Part shown: positions 54,447-63,386 of the stretch, in pieces
Layout: every line of letters begins with the position of its first letter
How positions within the stretch are numbered: the first letter of the stretch is position 1
Assembly (NCBI RefSeq): GCF_041435055.1
Contig: NZ_CP108002.1
Coordinates: 3,968,001 to 4,032,000 of the forward strand
Reading direction: 5' to 3'
Origin: Streptomyces sp. NBC_00341
GTDB taxonomy: Bacteria; Actinomycetota; Actinomycetes; Streptomycetales; Streptomycetaceae
DNA: 64,000 nt
Made by a program: the position numbers and the translations under genes
The notes under the pieces: generated by a model
Database searches by the model: none
What the model was told of the DNA's origin: nothing
What the model saw: the letters and a program-made list of their open reading frames with translations, nothing else

Positions 54447-54600
54447 GGCCCGGACAGACTGGGTCGCACAGACGGGTTCCGACCGGCGGGTTCCCACAGG
54501 CAGGGCCGCACAGACGGGTCCCGACAGGCAGTGCCAAGCAGACGGGTTCCCACAGGCAGCGCCGGGCAGGCGGGTTCCGGCCGGCGCGATCGCGCGTCGG
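54447..54600. repeat. Diverged gggttcccacaggcag-type repeats
   Basis: The words gacgggttc, gacgggtcc and caggcag recur about every 20 bp from 54455 to 54580. Together with the array at 54371 the whole gene spacer is repetitive. Confidence 0.7.
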
Positions 54601-54620
54601 CCGAGCGGAGAAGGAGCAGG

Positions 54621-55607
54621 TCAGGCCGTGGTGCGGAAGCGGCGGCGGTAGGCGGCCGGGGTGGTGCTGATCTGCTTGCGGAACGCCCGGTGCAGCGTCT
54701 CCACCGAGCCCAGACCTGCCGCCGCCGCGACCCGGTCCAGCGGCTCATCGGTGGCTTCGAGCAGCCTGCGCGCCGCCTCCACCCTGGCCGCTTCCACATA
54801 CGCGGCCGGACTGGTGCCGGTCTCCTGATGGAAGACCCTGGCGAAGTGCCGCTCGCTCAGGCACATGCGTTCCGCCAGCGCGGGTGCCGAGAGGTCGGCG
54901 TCCAGGTGCCCGGTGATGAACACCCGCAGCTCGTCGATGTCCCGACGGCTCGCGGCCGGCCGGCTCAGCGGGACGCTGAACTGACTCTGGCCGCCCTGCC
55001 GCCTGAGGTACATCACCAACTGCCGGGCCACCACCAGCGCCAGTTCCTCGCTGTGGTCCTCCGCCACCAGGGCCAGCGCCAGGTCCATACAGGTGCTGAT
55101 GCCCGCACCCGTCCACACCTTGCCGGAGCGTACGAAGATCGGGTCGGGGTCCACCCGCACCTCGGGATGGTCGGCCGCCAGCTGCGCGGCGGTCGACCAG
55201 TGAGTGGTCGCCCGCCGCCCGTCCAGGAGACCGGCCGCCGCCAGTACGTGCGCGCCCACGCACACCGACGCGATACGGCGGGCGTGCGGAGCCGTGTCCC
55301 GCACCCAGGCCACCACGTCGTCGTCGACCCGGGCCACCGGGCCTTCGGGGCGCATGTCGACGGCGCCGGGCACCAGCAGGGTGTCCACCGCGCCCACCAC
55401 CTCCGCGAACGCCAGATCCGCCACGAGACGCACCCCCGCCGACGTGACGACGGGGCCCCGCTCGGGACCGGCCAGCCTGACCTCGTACCCCGCGTCGCCC
55501 CCGGTCTCCCGGTTGGCCAGGGCGAACACCTCGGCCGGACCGGTGACGTCGAGGAGGTCGACATCGGCGAAGACCGCGATCACGACGCGGTGGGTGCTGG
55601 AGGACAT
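54621..55607 (-). CDS. GlxA-type AraC family regulator
   Basis: A 328-residue protein. Residues 5-190 are a DJ-1/PfpI fold; SVCVGAHVLAAAGLLDGR has the nucleophile-elbow Cys. The C-terminal AraC double HTH is seen as LAERMCLSERHFARVFHQET and AAAAGLGSVETLHRAFRKQI. ATG at 55607 lacks a ribosome site; CACGAT ends 6 nt upstream, so probably leaderless. It probably controls the cysteine hydrolase gene downstream. Confidence 0.92.
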   Translation of the reverse strand: MSSSTHRVVIAVFADVDLLDVTGPAEVFALANRETGGDAGYEVRLAGPERGPVVTSAGVRLVADLAFAEVVGAVDTLLVPGAVDMRPEGPVARVDDDVVAWVRDTAPHARRIASVCVGAHVLAAAGLLDGRRATTHWSTAAQLAADHPEVRVDPDPIFVRSGKVWTGAGISTCMDLALALVAEDHSEELALVVARQLVMYLRRQGGQSQFSVPLSRPAASRRDIDELRVFITGHLDADLSAPALAERMCLSERHFARVFHQETGTSPAAYVEAARVEAARRLLEATDEPLDRVAAAAGLGSVETLHRAFRKQISTTPAAYRRRFRTTA

Positions 55608-55958
55608 GCGTCCATCGTGACCGCCCGAACGCACGGCCGCAATGACAAGCATCTGTCACATTCGGACACCCGCCCCGGACACCCGCCTGCGGGCAGTCCA
55701 CCGGACGAACCGCCCGACAAGCATCCGTCGGACCGTGGCGCGAGGACCTGCGAAGTGGCGGCCGGATAGACGTAAACCCCTTGTTTCGGGTGGAGTTCGA
55801 GGATTATCTACGCGCGGAGCTACGGGTACCGAACGATCATTCGGGCAATTCCGACAGGTTCCCGCCTGCCTATTACCGACTGGTACCGGAAGCTGCTACA
55901 ACAGTTGACGCCCCATCAACCCCCCACCCACCCCCCACACTTCGGAGGGCTGACAGCT
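55608..55958. other. Divergent intergenic region
   Basis: 351 bp between the GlxA-type gene and the SGNH lipase gene. Unusually AT-rich from 55780 to 55920, with TTGACG near 55905. A short frame from about 55781 (VEFEDYLRAELRVPN) has no start site I trust. Confidence 0.5.
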
Positions 55959-56765
55959 ATGTCAGTACGGAGATTCTGGGCGTCCGCAACCACTCTGCTC
56001 CTCGCCGCCGCGGCTGCTCTGGGCATGGCCCAGCCGGCCTCGGCAACCTCCTCGGCCGCCGCCGGCGGGTACGTCGCCCTGGGCGACTCGTACTCGTCCG
56101 GCGTCGGAGCGGGGAACTACCTCTCCGACAGCGGTGACTGCCGGCGCAGCACCAACGCCTACGCCTATCTCTGGGCGGCGGCGAACTCGCCGTCCTCGTT
56201 CGACTTCGTCGCCTGTTCGGGCGCCACCACGAGCTCGGTGGCGAGCAGCCAGCTCGGCCCGCTGAGCTCGTCCACCTCCCTGGTCAGCGTGACCGCGGGC
56301 GGTAACGACGTCGGATTCGCGGACGTCATGCAGGACTGCGTGCTGTCCGGCGAGGCCGCCTGCCTCTCCAGCGTGGACTCGGCCGTATCGCAGATGAACG
56401 GTTCGCTTCCGGCCGGTCTGAGCTCGCTCTACGGATCCATCCACTCGAAGGCCCCGCAGGCACATGTCGTGGTGCTCGGCTACCCACGCTTCTACGAGAT
56501 CGGCGGAAGCTGCATCGCCGGGCTCACCGAAGCGGAGCGCACGGCTATCAACAACGCGTCGGACGTGCTGAACGGCGTGATCGCCAAGCAGGCCGCCGAC
56601 GCCGGATTCACCTTCTCCGGCGTCGCGGACGAGTTCACCGGGCACGAGCTGTGCTCCGGCGACCCGTGGCTCCACAGCGTCTCGATCCCCATCGAGAACT
56701 CGTATCACCCCAAGGCCGAGGGACAGTCGGGCGGCTATCTGCCCGCCTTCAGTTCGGCCGCGTAG
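55959..56765 (+). CDS. Secreted SGNH-family lipase/esterase
   Basis: A 268-residue exported protein. The signal peptide ends at PASA, about residue 30. Block I is VALGDSYSSGVG with the nucleophile Ser, block III is TAGGNDVGF, and block V is NSYHPKAEGQ with the catalytic His. Six Cys would form three disulfides as in the Streptomyces lipases of this type. ATG at 55959 has GGAGGG 9 nt upstream. Confidence 0.94.
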   Translation: MSVRRFWASATTLLLAAAAALGMAQPASATSSAAAGGYVALGDSYSSGVGAGNYLSDSGDCRRSTNAYAYLWAAANSPSSFDFVACSGATTSSVASSQLGPLSSSTSLVSVTAGGNDVGFADVMQDCVLSGEAACLSSVDSAVSQMNGSLPAGLSSLYGSIHSKAPQAHVVVLGYPRFYEIGGSCIAGLTEAERTAINNASDVLNGVIAKQAADAGFTFSGVADEFTGHELCSGDPWLHSVSIPIENSYHPKAEGQSGGYLPAFSSAA

Positions 56766-56777
56766 GACCCACGGGAA

Positions 56778-56835
56778 GCAGCGGCGCGGCAACCGGCTCA
56801 GGGGCCCCGGCTCCGAGACCCTGCCGCGCCGCTGC
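56778..56835. terminator. Long stem-loop between lipase and NTF2-like genes
   Basis: GCAGCGGCGCGGCA (56778-56791) pairs perfectly with 56822-56835; the 30-nt loop contains a second small stem. Confidence 0.8.
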
Positions 56836-56858
56836 CGTATCCCCCTCGACCGACATGC

Positions 56859-57248
56859 TCAGTACCGCTCGACGAGATGCTCCCGGCCCGCCGGGGGCTC
56901 GTACGGCTCGGGCCAGAAGTCGGTGATCTCGCTGATCAGGCCCTGCGCGTCGAACGTGAAGAAGTGGACGGCGTGCAGCTCCTGACCGTCGGCCGTGAAC
57001 AGCGTCCGGACCGCCACCTGCGGTCCGTCCCGGTCGGCCACTATCCGTTCGACGCTCACCCGCCGGTCCCCCGGGTAGTCCCGGTTGAAGCTGAGGTAGC
57101 GCTCCTTGCCGCGAATGCGCTCGCGGGTCTGCGGCAGGTCGTAGAGCACATCGTCGGTGAGCGTCGTCGCGAAGGTGTCCCAGTCGCGACGATCGGCCGC
57201 GCTCCAGTAGCTCTCGACCGTGGCACGCGGATCAGCAGTCGTGGTCAT
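56859..57248 (-). CDS. SnoaL/NTF2-like protein
   Basis: A 129-residue protein with the cone fold: TVESYWSAADRRDWDTFATT, then LYDLPQTRERIRGKE, and HAVHFFTFDAQGLISEITDF. These act as small enzymes or ligand binders; no catalytic assignment is possible. ATG at 57248 has no Shine-Dalgarno. It converges with the lipase gene. Confidence 0.88.
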   Translation of the reverse strand: MTTTADPRATVESYWSAADRRDWDTFATTLTDDVLYDLPQTRERIRGKERYLSFNRDYPGDRRVSVERIVADRDGPQVAVRTLFTADGQELHAVHFFTFDAQGLISEITDFWPEPYEPPAGREHLVERY

Positions 57249-57325
57249 GATCCGAGTCTGGACCCCGCCACTGACAATCGGCCCGGCCGCACCCGCCACC
57301 CCCTGGTCCGCCGGACAGGCTCTGG

Positions 57326-58165
57326 CTAGGCAAGCCGTTCCGGGCGGGTCGCCTTGATCGAGTACATCAGCGGGATGCGCGGCCGCTCCGCCGGGAAGCG
57401 GTAGCCGCCGTCCGGATGCCGCTCCAGCACGGGAAAACGTGCGAAGAGTGAGGTGTCGTGCTCGTGCAGGAACTCGATCCGCAGCCCGGCGGCGGCCAGG
57501 GCCGAGACCACGCTGCCCACCGGGTGCTGCCATTCCACGCTGCGGTTGTGAACGGTCGGCGCGTCGAAGTCCGCGTACGTGCCCGGCGTCTCATCCACCC
57601 AGGCGTCGCGGCTGAAGTAGTCGTGCACGATCCGTTCACCGGTCGCGTCGTCGAGGCAGTCGGTCAGCGGGTGGAACTCCGCCAGGTAGAGGAAACCTCC
57701 GGGCGCCACGAGCGAGGCCGCCGTCTCGGCCCAGCGGTCGATGTCCGGCAGCCAGTTCAGCGCGCCGATCCCGGTGTAGACGATGTCGTACGAGGAGTCC
57801 GGGACCGCCTCCGCCGCGTCGTAGACGTCAGCTGCGACGAACGCCGCCCGGTCCGGGGGCAGGCCGATTTCCTGGGCCAGCGAGCGGGCGGTCTCGACGG
57901 CCGGTTCGGAGAAGTCGAGGCCGACGACCTGGGCGGCGCCGTGCCGGGCCCAGGAGAGGGTGTCGAGCCCGATGTGGCACTGGAGGTGGAGCAGCGACCG
58001 GCCCGTCACGTCCCCGACCTCCGCCAGCTCGAAGGCCCGCAGGGCGTCCTTGCCCGCGCGGAAGGAGTCCAGGTCGTAGAAGTCACTGCCGTAATGGATG
58101 GGCACACGTTCATCCCACATGGCGCGGTTGGCATCGCGCCAGTCGGCGGGTATCGGTGTATGCAT
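57326..58165 (-). CDS. Class I SAM-dependent methyltransferase
   Basis: A 279-residue enzyme. The SAM motif is LLHLQCHIGLDTLSWA, motif II VVGLDFSEPAVETA, and motif IV YDIVYTGIGALNWLP. Residues after 190 may cap the active site. The substrate is unknown. ATG at 58165 is preferred because minus-strand TAACCT ends 7 nt upstream (leaderless); it is six codons inside the longest frame. Confidence 0.9.
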   Translation of the reverse strand: MHTPIPADWRDANRAMWDERVPIHYGSDFYDLDSFRAGKDALRAFELAEVGDVTGRSLLHLQCHIGLDTLSWARHGAAQVVGLDFSEPAVETARSLAQEIGLPPDRAAFVAADVYDAAEAVPDSSYDIVYTGIGALNWLPDIDRWAETAASLVAPGGFLYLAEFHPLTDCLDDATGERIVHDYFSRDAWVDETPGTYADFDAPTVHNRSVEWQHPVGSVVSALAAAGLRIEFLHEHDTSLFARFPVLERHPDGGYRFPAERPRIPLMYSIKATRPERLA

Positions 58166-58236
58166 GCCCGCGAGGTTATCCACAGGCTGAGGACGGGGCG
58201 AACGAATTGTCGTCGGTCCGGCGCAGAATGGTGGGC
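58166..58236. promoter_or_regulatory. Divergent leaderless promoter region
   Basis: 71 bp. Minus-strand TAACCT and plus-strand CAGAAT (58224-58229) each end 7 nt before a start codon. TTATCCACA at 58176-58184 is an E. coli-type DnaA box match, probably fortuitous. Confidence 0.45.
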
Positions 58237-60096
58237 ATGACTGAGACCACTGGTTCGACGACCGATTCCGTTCCGGAGTGGGAGCAGCGTTTCCGGGCTC
58301 CCCGGGTGTCCCTGCCCGACTGGGCGGAGGACGCGCCGGACCGCGCGCTGTTCGTCTCCAACGCGACGGGGACGTACGAGCTGTACGCCTGGGACCGGGC
58401 CACCGGCGAGCAGCGCCAGGTGACCGACCGCCCCAATGGGACGACGGACGGCACGCTGACGCCGGACGGCGAGGCCATCTGGTGGTTCGACGACACCGAC
58501 GGCGACGAGTTCGGGGTGTGGATGCGCCGGCCGTTCAACGACGGCGAGGGCGCGAAGGACGAACCGGCGGTGCCCGGTCTGGAGGCCTCCTACCCGGCCG
58601 GGCTCGCGATCGGCCGGGACGGGACGGCGGTGGTAGGCCGTTCGACGGACGAGGACGGGACGACGGTCCACGTCGTACGGCCCGGGGCGGCCGAACCCGT
58701 CGAGATCTACCGGCATCGCGAGTCGGCCGGGGTCGGTGATCTGTCGCACGACGGGACGCTGATCGCGCTGGAGCACACCGAGCACGGTGACGCGATGCAC
58801 TCCGCGCTGCGCGTGGTGCGGCCGGACGGCAGCACGGTCGCGGAGCTGGACGACACCGAAGGCGGCACGAAGGAGCTGGGCCTGGCGGTTCTCGGTTTCG
58901 CCCCGGTGGCCGGGGACACCCGGCTGCTGGTCGGGCACCAGCGGCGCGGCCGCTGGGAGCCGATGATCTGGGACCCGGTGGCGGGCACCGAGACGGACCT
59001 CGCCATCGAGTTGCCCGGCGATGTGGGGGCGGAGTGGTATCCGGACGGTTCCGCGCTGCTGATCGAGCACGGCTTCGAGGCCCGCAGCGAGCTGTGGCGG
59101 TACGGGCCGGCGGCGGGCGACGGAGCCCTGGTGCGGGTGGAGACGCCCACCGGTTCGGTCTCCGGGGCCACCGCCCGCCCGGACGGCACGGTGGAGTACC
59201 TCTGGTCGTCGGCCGCGGAGCCGCCCGTCGTGCGGTCCACGAGCGGTGCGGTGGTGCTCGATCCGCCGGGTGCGAAGGCCCCGCGGTCCGTGCCCGTCGA
59301 GGACGTCTGGGTGGACGGGCCCGGGGGCCGGGTCCACGCGCTCGTCCAGCGTCCCGCGGCCCCGGCGGAGGGGCCGTTCCCGACCGTCTTCGAGATCCAC
59401 GGCGGCCCGACCTGGCACGACAGCGACGCTTTCGCGGGCGGGCCCGCCGCCTGGGTGGACCATGGCTACGCGGTCGTCCGGGTCAACTACCGCGGTTCGA
59501 CCGGCTACGGGCGGGCCTGGACGGACGCGCTCAAGCACCGGATCGGCCTGATCGAGCTGGAGGACATCGCGGCGGTGCGGGAGTGGGCGGTGAAGTCGGG
59601 CCTCGCGGACCCGGCGAGGCTCGTCCTGGCCGGTGGCTCCTGGGGCGGCTACCTGACGCTGCTCGGCCTCGGTACGCAGCCCGGTGACTGGGCCGTGGGC
59701 CTGGCCGCCGTCCCGGTCGCGGACTACGTCACGGCGTATCACGACGAGATGGAGGCGCTGAAGGCGATGGACCGCACCCTGCTGGGCGGAACGCCGGAGG
59801 AGGTGCCCGAGCGCTTCGAGGCCTCGTCGCCCCTGACGTACGTCGACGCCGTACGGGCCCCGGTCTACATCTCGGCGGGCGTCAACGACCCGCGCTGCCC
59901 GATCCGCCAGGTGGAGAACTACGTGGACCGGCTGAAGAGCCGCGACGCGGTGCACGAGGTCTACCGCTACGACGCGGGTCACGGCTCGCTCGTCGTAGAG
60001 GAGCGGATCAAGCAGGTGCGCCTGGAGCTCGACTTCGCCGCCCGCCACCTGGGATCGCCCGGCGGCCTCGCCGGACAGGACTCCGACGCCGCGTAG
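58237..60096 (+). CDS. S9 family prolyl oligopeptidase-like peptidase
   Basis: A 619-residue serine peptidase. A beta-propeller covers residues 1-370. The alpha/beta hydrolase part has FEIHGGPTWH, the nucleophile in AGGSWGGYLTL (about 468), Asp in AGVNDPRCP and His in DAGHGSLV. No signal peptide, so it is cytosolic and cleaves short peptides. ATG at 58237 is set by the leaderless -10. Confidence 0.95.
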   Translation: MTETTGSTTDSVPEWEQRFRAPRVSLPDWAEDAPDRALFVSNATGTYELYAWDRATGEQRQVTDRPNGTTDGTLTPDGEAIWWFDDTDGDEFGVWMRRPFNDGEGAKDEPAVPGLEASYPAGLAIGRDGTAVVGRSTDEDGTTVHVVRPGAAEPVEIYRHRESAGVGDLSHDGTLIALEHTEHGDAMHSALRVVRPDGSTVAELDDTEGGTKELGLAVLGFAPVAGDTRLLVGHQRRGRWEPMIWDPVAGTETDLAIELPGDVGAEWYPDGSALLIEHGFEARSELWRYGPAAGDGALVRVETPTGSVSGATARPDGTVEYLWSSAAEPPVVRSTSGAVVLDPPGAKAPRSVPVEDVWVDGPGGRVHALVQRPAAPAEGPFPTVFEIHGGPTWHDSDAFAGGPAAWVDHGYAVVRVNYRGSTGYGRAWTDALKHRIGLIELEDIAAVREWAVKSGLADPARLVLAGGSWGGYLTLLGLGTQPGDWAVGLAAVPVADYVTAYHDEMEALKAMDRTLLGGTPEEVPERFEASSPLTYVDAVRAPVYISAGVNDPRCPIRQVENYVDRLKSRDAVHEVYRYDAGHGSLVVEERIKQVRLELDFAARHLGSPGGLAGQDSDAA

Positions 60097-60168
60097 GGCC
60101 CGTATAAAGGGCGGCGCCACGGGTGCCCCCGCTCCGGGCGGCCGGAGCGGGGACCGTACCGTGGAGGG

Positions 60169-61164
60169 GTGTACCGGTTCCTGCTGACCCCGCGATGGTG
60201 GGGGATCAACCTCTTCGTCGTGCTGGCCATCCCGTTCTGCGTGTTCATGGGTACCTGGCAGCTCGGCCGCTTCGAGGACCGCGTGCAGACGCACGAGGCC
60301 GCCGAGAAGCAGCCCGCTCCGGGCACGAGGGCCGCCAAGCCGATCGATGAGCTGCTGCCCGTCGACACGGTGACCTCCGGCCGTCCCGCCACCGCGACCG
60401 GCCGGTACGCCGACCAGTTCCTGGTGCCCGGCCGGAAGCTGGACGACCGGACCGGCTTCTACGTCGTGGGCATGCTGCGCACCGACAGCGGCAAGGCGCT
60501 TCCCGTGGTGCGCGGCTGGCTCCCCGGGAAGGCCGGACACACCTCCGTGCCGGCCGCGCCGGCCGGCGACGTCACCGTGACCGGCGACCTCCAGGCCTCG
60601 GAGAGCGCGGGCACGGCCGGGGTCGACGCGACGGGCGGGCTCCCGGACGGGCAGGTCGGCATGATCAGCGCCGCGTCACTCGTCAACCTCGTGCCGTACG
60701 ACGTGTACGACGCGTGGGTGACGCTCCAGCAGCCCGACGTCCGCACCGGCGGCGGCGCGTCCGCCACGGGCACCACGGGTACCTCAGGCACCTCGGGCAC
60801 CGAAGAAACAGCGGGGAACGAGGAGACTGCGGGGAAGGGCGGAAAGGGCACAGCCACCGCCGCCGCACTGCGTCCCGTACCGGCCACCGCGGCGCAGGGC
60901 ACCGGGCTCGACCTGAAGGCCTTCCAGAACCTGGGTTACCTGTGCGAGTGGTTCGTCTTCGCGGCGTTCGTGCTCTTCATGTGGTTCCGGCTGGTCCGGC
61001 GCGAGGCCGAAGCCGCCCGCGACGTGCGCCTGGGCCTCGTCGCGGACCCGGACGCCGTCCCCGGCCCCGTTGCCGTCCCGAACCCGGACGCGACCCCGGA
61101 TCCGGACGCGACCCCGGATCGGGACGACGCCTCCCCGGACCGGGACGTGGAGAGAAGCTCCTGA
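60169..61164 (+). CDS. SURF1 family cytochrome oxidase assembly protein
   Basis: A 331-residue membrane protein. The N-terminal helix ends with GTWQLGRFE, the SURF1 signature, and the C-terminal helix is CEWFVFAAFVLFMWFRL. The loop between is extracytoplasmic. Ser/Gly/Thr/Glu repeats at about 205-225 (TGTSGTSGTEET) and a C-terminal DATPDPDATPD tail are additions. Start GTG at 60169 with TACCGT 6 nt before; its stop is one base from the stop of the convergent gene. Confidence 0.93.
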   Translation: MYRFLLTPRWWGINLFVVLAIPFCVFMGTWQLGRFEDRVQTHEAAEKQPAPGTRAAKPIDELLPVDTVTSGRPATATGRYADQFLVPGRKLDDRTGFYVVGMLRTDSGKALPVVRGWLPGKAGHTSVPAAPAGDVTVTGDLQASESAGTAGVDATGGLPDGQVGMISAASLVNLVPYDVYDAWVTLQQPDVRTGGGASATGTTGTSGTSGTEETAGNEETAGKGGKGTATAAALRPVPATAAQGTGLDLKAFQNLGYLCEWFVFAAFVLFMWFRLVRREAEAARDVRLGLVADPDAVPGPVAVPNPDATPDPDATPDRDDASPDRDVERSS

Positions 61165-61165
61165 A

Positions 61166-62440
61166 CTACTCCTGCGGCGAAGGCTCCAGCGCGCCCGTCC
61201 GGTAGATCGTGCCCGCGCAGGCATTGCTGATCTTCGTCTCCGCGACCGGCGCTCCCGGCTCCGCCGTGTGCTTCACGGCGACGCTGCCCTCGGCCGTCCC
61301 CGGATCGTCCTCGCTGCCGAGCTGCGTGTCCGTACCCGTTTCGGTGTCCCCGGTCCCGCTGCCCGTGCTGGACCCGGCCGAGCCCACCGCGTTGCCGCCC
61401 GTACCGTCCGTCGGGGTCGGCGAAGGCGAACCGGCGGTCGTCGGACAGGTGTCCTCCGGAACCCAGGCGAACTGCACCTCGTACGCCGCCTCCGGCGCCA
61501 GCAGGACCGTCGCCTCCTCCTCCGCGGGATCGGGCAGCCCGGACGCCGCGTCCCCCGAGGTGTGCCGGACGACAGCGATCTTGGCCGGGTCCGCCGCGCC
61601 CATCGCCTCGAAGCCCACCGTGCCGCCGCTGCTCACCGAGCAGTCCTTGCCGGAGACGTTGGCGATCCGGAACGTTCCGTACACCGTGCCGTCGGCGCCG
61701 GTCGCGCCGGTCTTGGCGGAGGCGACCCCGAGCTGGTCGGGCGAGCAGACCGGCATACCGGCCGCCACGCTGGCCCTCGGATCGGCAGAACTGCCGACCG
61801 CCGCGCCCTCCACGCCCTGGCCGCTGCTGGCGGACGGGCTGGCCGAGGTGTCAGGTGCACCGCCGCCGACGTCCTTGTGTCCGTCGCTCCCACCGCCGTC
61901 GTCCGCGCCGCCGGAGCCCGGACCGGGCTCCTCGCCGCTGCCGCCCTGAGCCTGCTCGCTGTGACCGGCGACCGCGGGGCCGGCGGCGTTCGATCCCTCG
62001 GAGTTGGCGACATGGAGGAACGCGGGGACCGCGGTGCCGATGAGCAGGGCCGCCGCCGCCGCGCCCACGAGCGCCTGCCGCCGCCGGGCCCGACGGGCGG
62101 GCACCGCGCGGTACAGGTGGTCGAGGGTGCCGTCGCGGGGTTCGAGGCCCTGCACGGCGCCGCGCATCATCCGGCGCAGGACGTCCTCGTCGGCATCCGC
62201 ACCCACGCCGACGTCAGTGCCGGTGCCGGCTGCGGCCCCTGCTCCGGCTCCGGCCCCGAAGAGCACGGTCAGCGGGTCGCGGTCCGTACCCGGGGTGCTG
62301 TCCGGGTTGGTGCTGCCCGGGGTGTTCCCCGGAGTGCTGTCCGGCCCGTGATTCACAATTCCGTTTCCAGTCCGGTCATTCCGATGTCCGAATGAGGGCC
62401 CGTGCCGGTGTCCGTGCTCGTGGCCGTCGCGCCGGCTCAT
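61166..62440 (-). CDS. Membrane partner of the ECF sigma factor (probable anti-sigma)
   Basis: A 424-residue protein. A His/Gly/Asp-rich N-terminus, then VLRRMMRGAVQGLEPRDGTL, a short cytosolic helical region, one TM helix (QALVGAAAAALLIGTAVPAF, about 115-135) and an extracytoplasmic Ser/Gly/Asp-rich part with paired Cys. There is no zinc HxxxCxxC motif. ATG at 62440 overlaps the sigma stop (ATGA), the usual layout for an anti-sigma factor. The function is inferred from position and topology, not from a family match. Confidence 0.8.
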   Translation of the reverse strand: MSRRDGHEHGHRHGPSFGHRNDRTGNGIVNHGPDSTPGNTPGSTNPDSTPGTDRDPLTVLFGAGAGAGAAAGTGTDVGVGADADEDVLRRMMRGAVQGLEPRDGTLDHLYRAVPARRARRRQALVGAAAAALLIGTAVPAFLHVANSEGSNAAGPAVAGHSEQAQGGSGEEPGPGSGGADDGGGSDGHKDVGGGAPDTSASPSASSGQGVEGAAVGSSADPRASVAAGMPVCSPDQLGVASAKTGATGADGTVYGTFRIANVSGKDCSVSSGGTVGFEAMGAADPAKIAVVRHTSGDAASGLPDPAEEEATVLLAPEAAYEVQFAWVPEDTCPTTAGSPSPTPTDGTGGNAVGSAGSSTGSGTGDTETGTDTQLGSEDDPGTAEGSVAVKHTAEPGAPVAETKISNACAGTIYRTGALEPSPQE

Positions 62441-63099
62441 GCCTGCGCCTCCATCACCACGCGCAGCGCCGCGATGCCGCGGGAACCGTACGCCTTCACC
62501 GAGCCCAGGGATATCCCCAGGGTCGTGGCGACCTGAGCCTCGGTCATGTCCGCGAAGTAGCGCAGCACCAGCACCTCCCGCTGGCGCCGTTGCAGCCCCC
62601 GCATCGCCTTGATCAGCGCGTCCCGCTCCAGCTGGTCGTACGCCCCCTCCTCCGCGCTCGCCATGTCCGGCATGGGCTTCGAGAGCAGCTTCAGCCCGAG
62701 GATGCGACGGCGAAGCGCGGAGCGGGAGAGGTTGACGACGGTCTGGCGCAGGTACGCGAGTGTCTTCTCGGGCTCCCTTACCCGGTTGCGCGCCGAATGC
62801 ACGCGGATGAACGCCTCCTGCACGACGTCCTCACAGGACGCCGTGTCGTCCAGGAGCAGGGCCGCGAGGCCGAGCAGCGAACGGTAGTGGGCGCGATAGG
62901 TTTCGGTGAGATGGTCAACTGTAGTTCCGGCCGCCACGCTGTCTTCAGCGCCCTCGCGCTGTGACGGCAGCCCCGTCTGGCGCGCGGCGGGCATGGGCGC
63001 GATCACCGGCATGCCACCGGGCGCGCGGGGCCGTCGGAGCGGTCGCACCGAAGCGCCGCGCAGGGGGCCCACCACTGTGATATCGAGTACCTCTGCCAC
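62437..63099 (-). CDS. RNA polymerase sigma factor, ECF (SigE-family)
   Basis: A 220-residue sigma-70 family protein. Region 2 is DTASCEDVVQEAFIRVHSAR; region 4 is RQREVLVLRYFADMTEAQVA, then GISLGSVKAYGSRGIAAL. The first 60 residues are an unusual extension. GTG at 63099 is the longest good start but has no ribosome site; ATG at 63012 (MPVIAPMPAAR) is an alternative. The 287 bp upstream contain no gene. Confidence 0.9.
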   Translation of the reverse strand: MAEVLDITVVGPLRGASVRPLRRPRAPGGMPVIAPMPAARQTGLPSQREGAEDSVAAGTTVDHLTETYRAHYRSLLGLAALLLDDTASCEDVVQEAFIRVHSARNRVREPEKTLAYLRQTVVNLSRSALRRRILGLKLLSKPMPDMASAEEGAYDQLERDALIKAMRGLQRRQREVLVLRYFADMTEAQVATTLGISLGSVKAYGSRGIAALRVVMEAQA

Positions 63100-63386
63100 G
63101 CCAGTTGGACACGTTTCCCCCCGTCAGGGTTGTACGCATACGGCACCGCGTTTGACACCATGCGATATGCCTTCATACGTAACCGCTCTTCCCCAAATAC
63201 CCCGAATGTGCGCCTCGCCGCGCAAGAAGTGACGGCTTAGACGCGTGCTGCCCGACCGGCGGTTGCAGCGGGCCGAAAGGTCATCGTCGGACACCGCTAC
63301 GTCCCAGCTCAAGAGGTTCAGACCAGCAACTTGCTCACAGGTGCTTCACAGACCGTACAAAACAGGTTCGATCAGGACCGGGAAAT

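Noticed and set aside
58176..58184. TTATCCACA as a replication-related DnaA box
   Set aside because: Single site overlapping a promoter; no dnaA/dnaN context or box cluster.
58006..60540. 844-codon minus frame opposite the S9 peptidase
   Set aside because: Antisense of the catalytic-triad-bearing gene.
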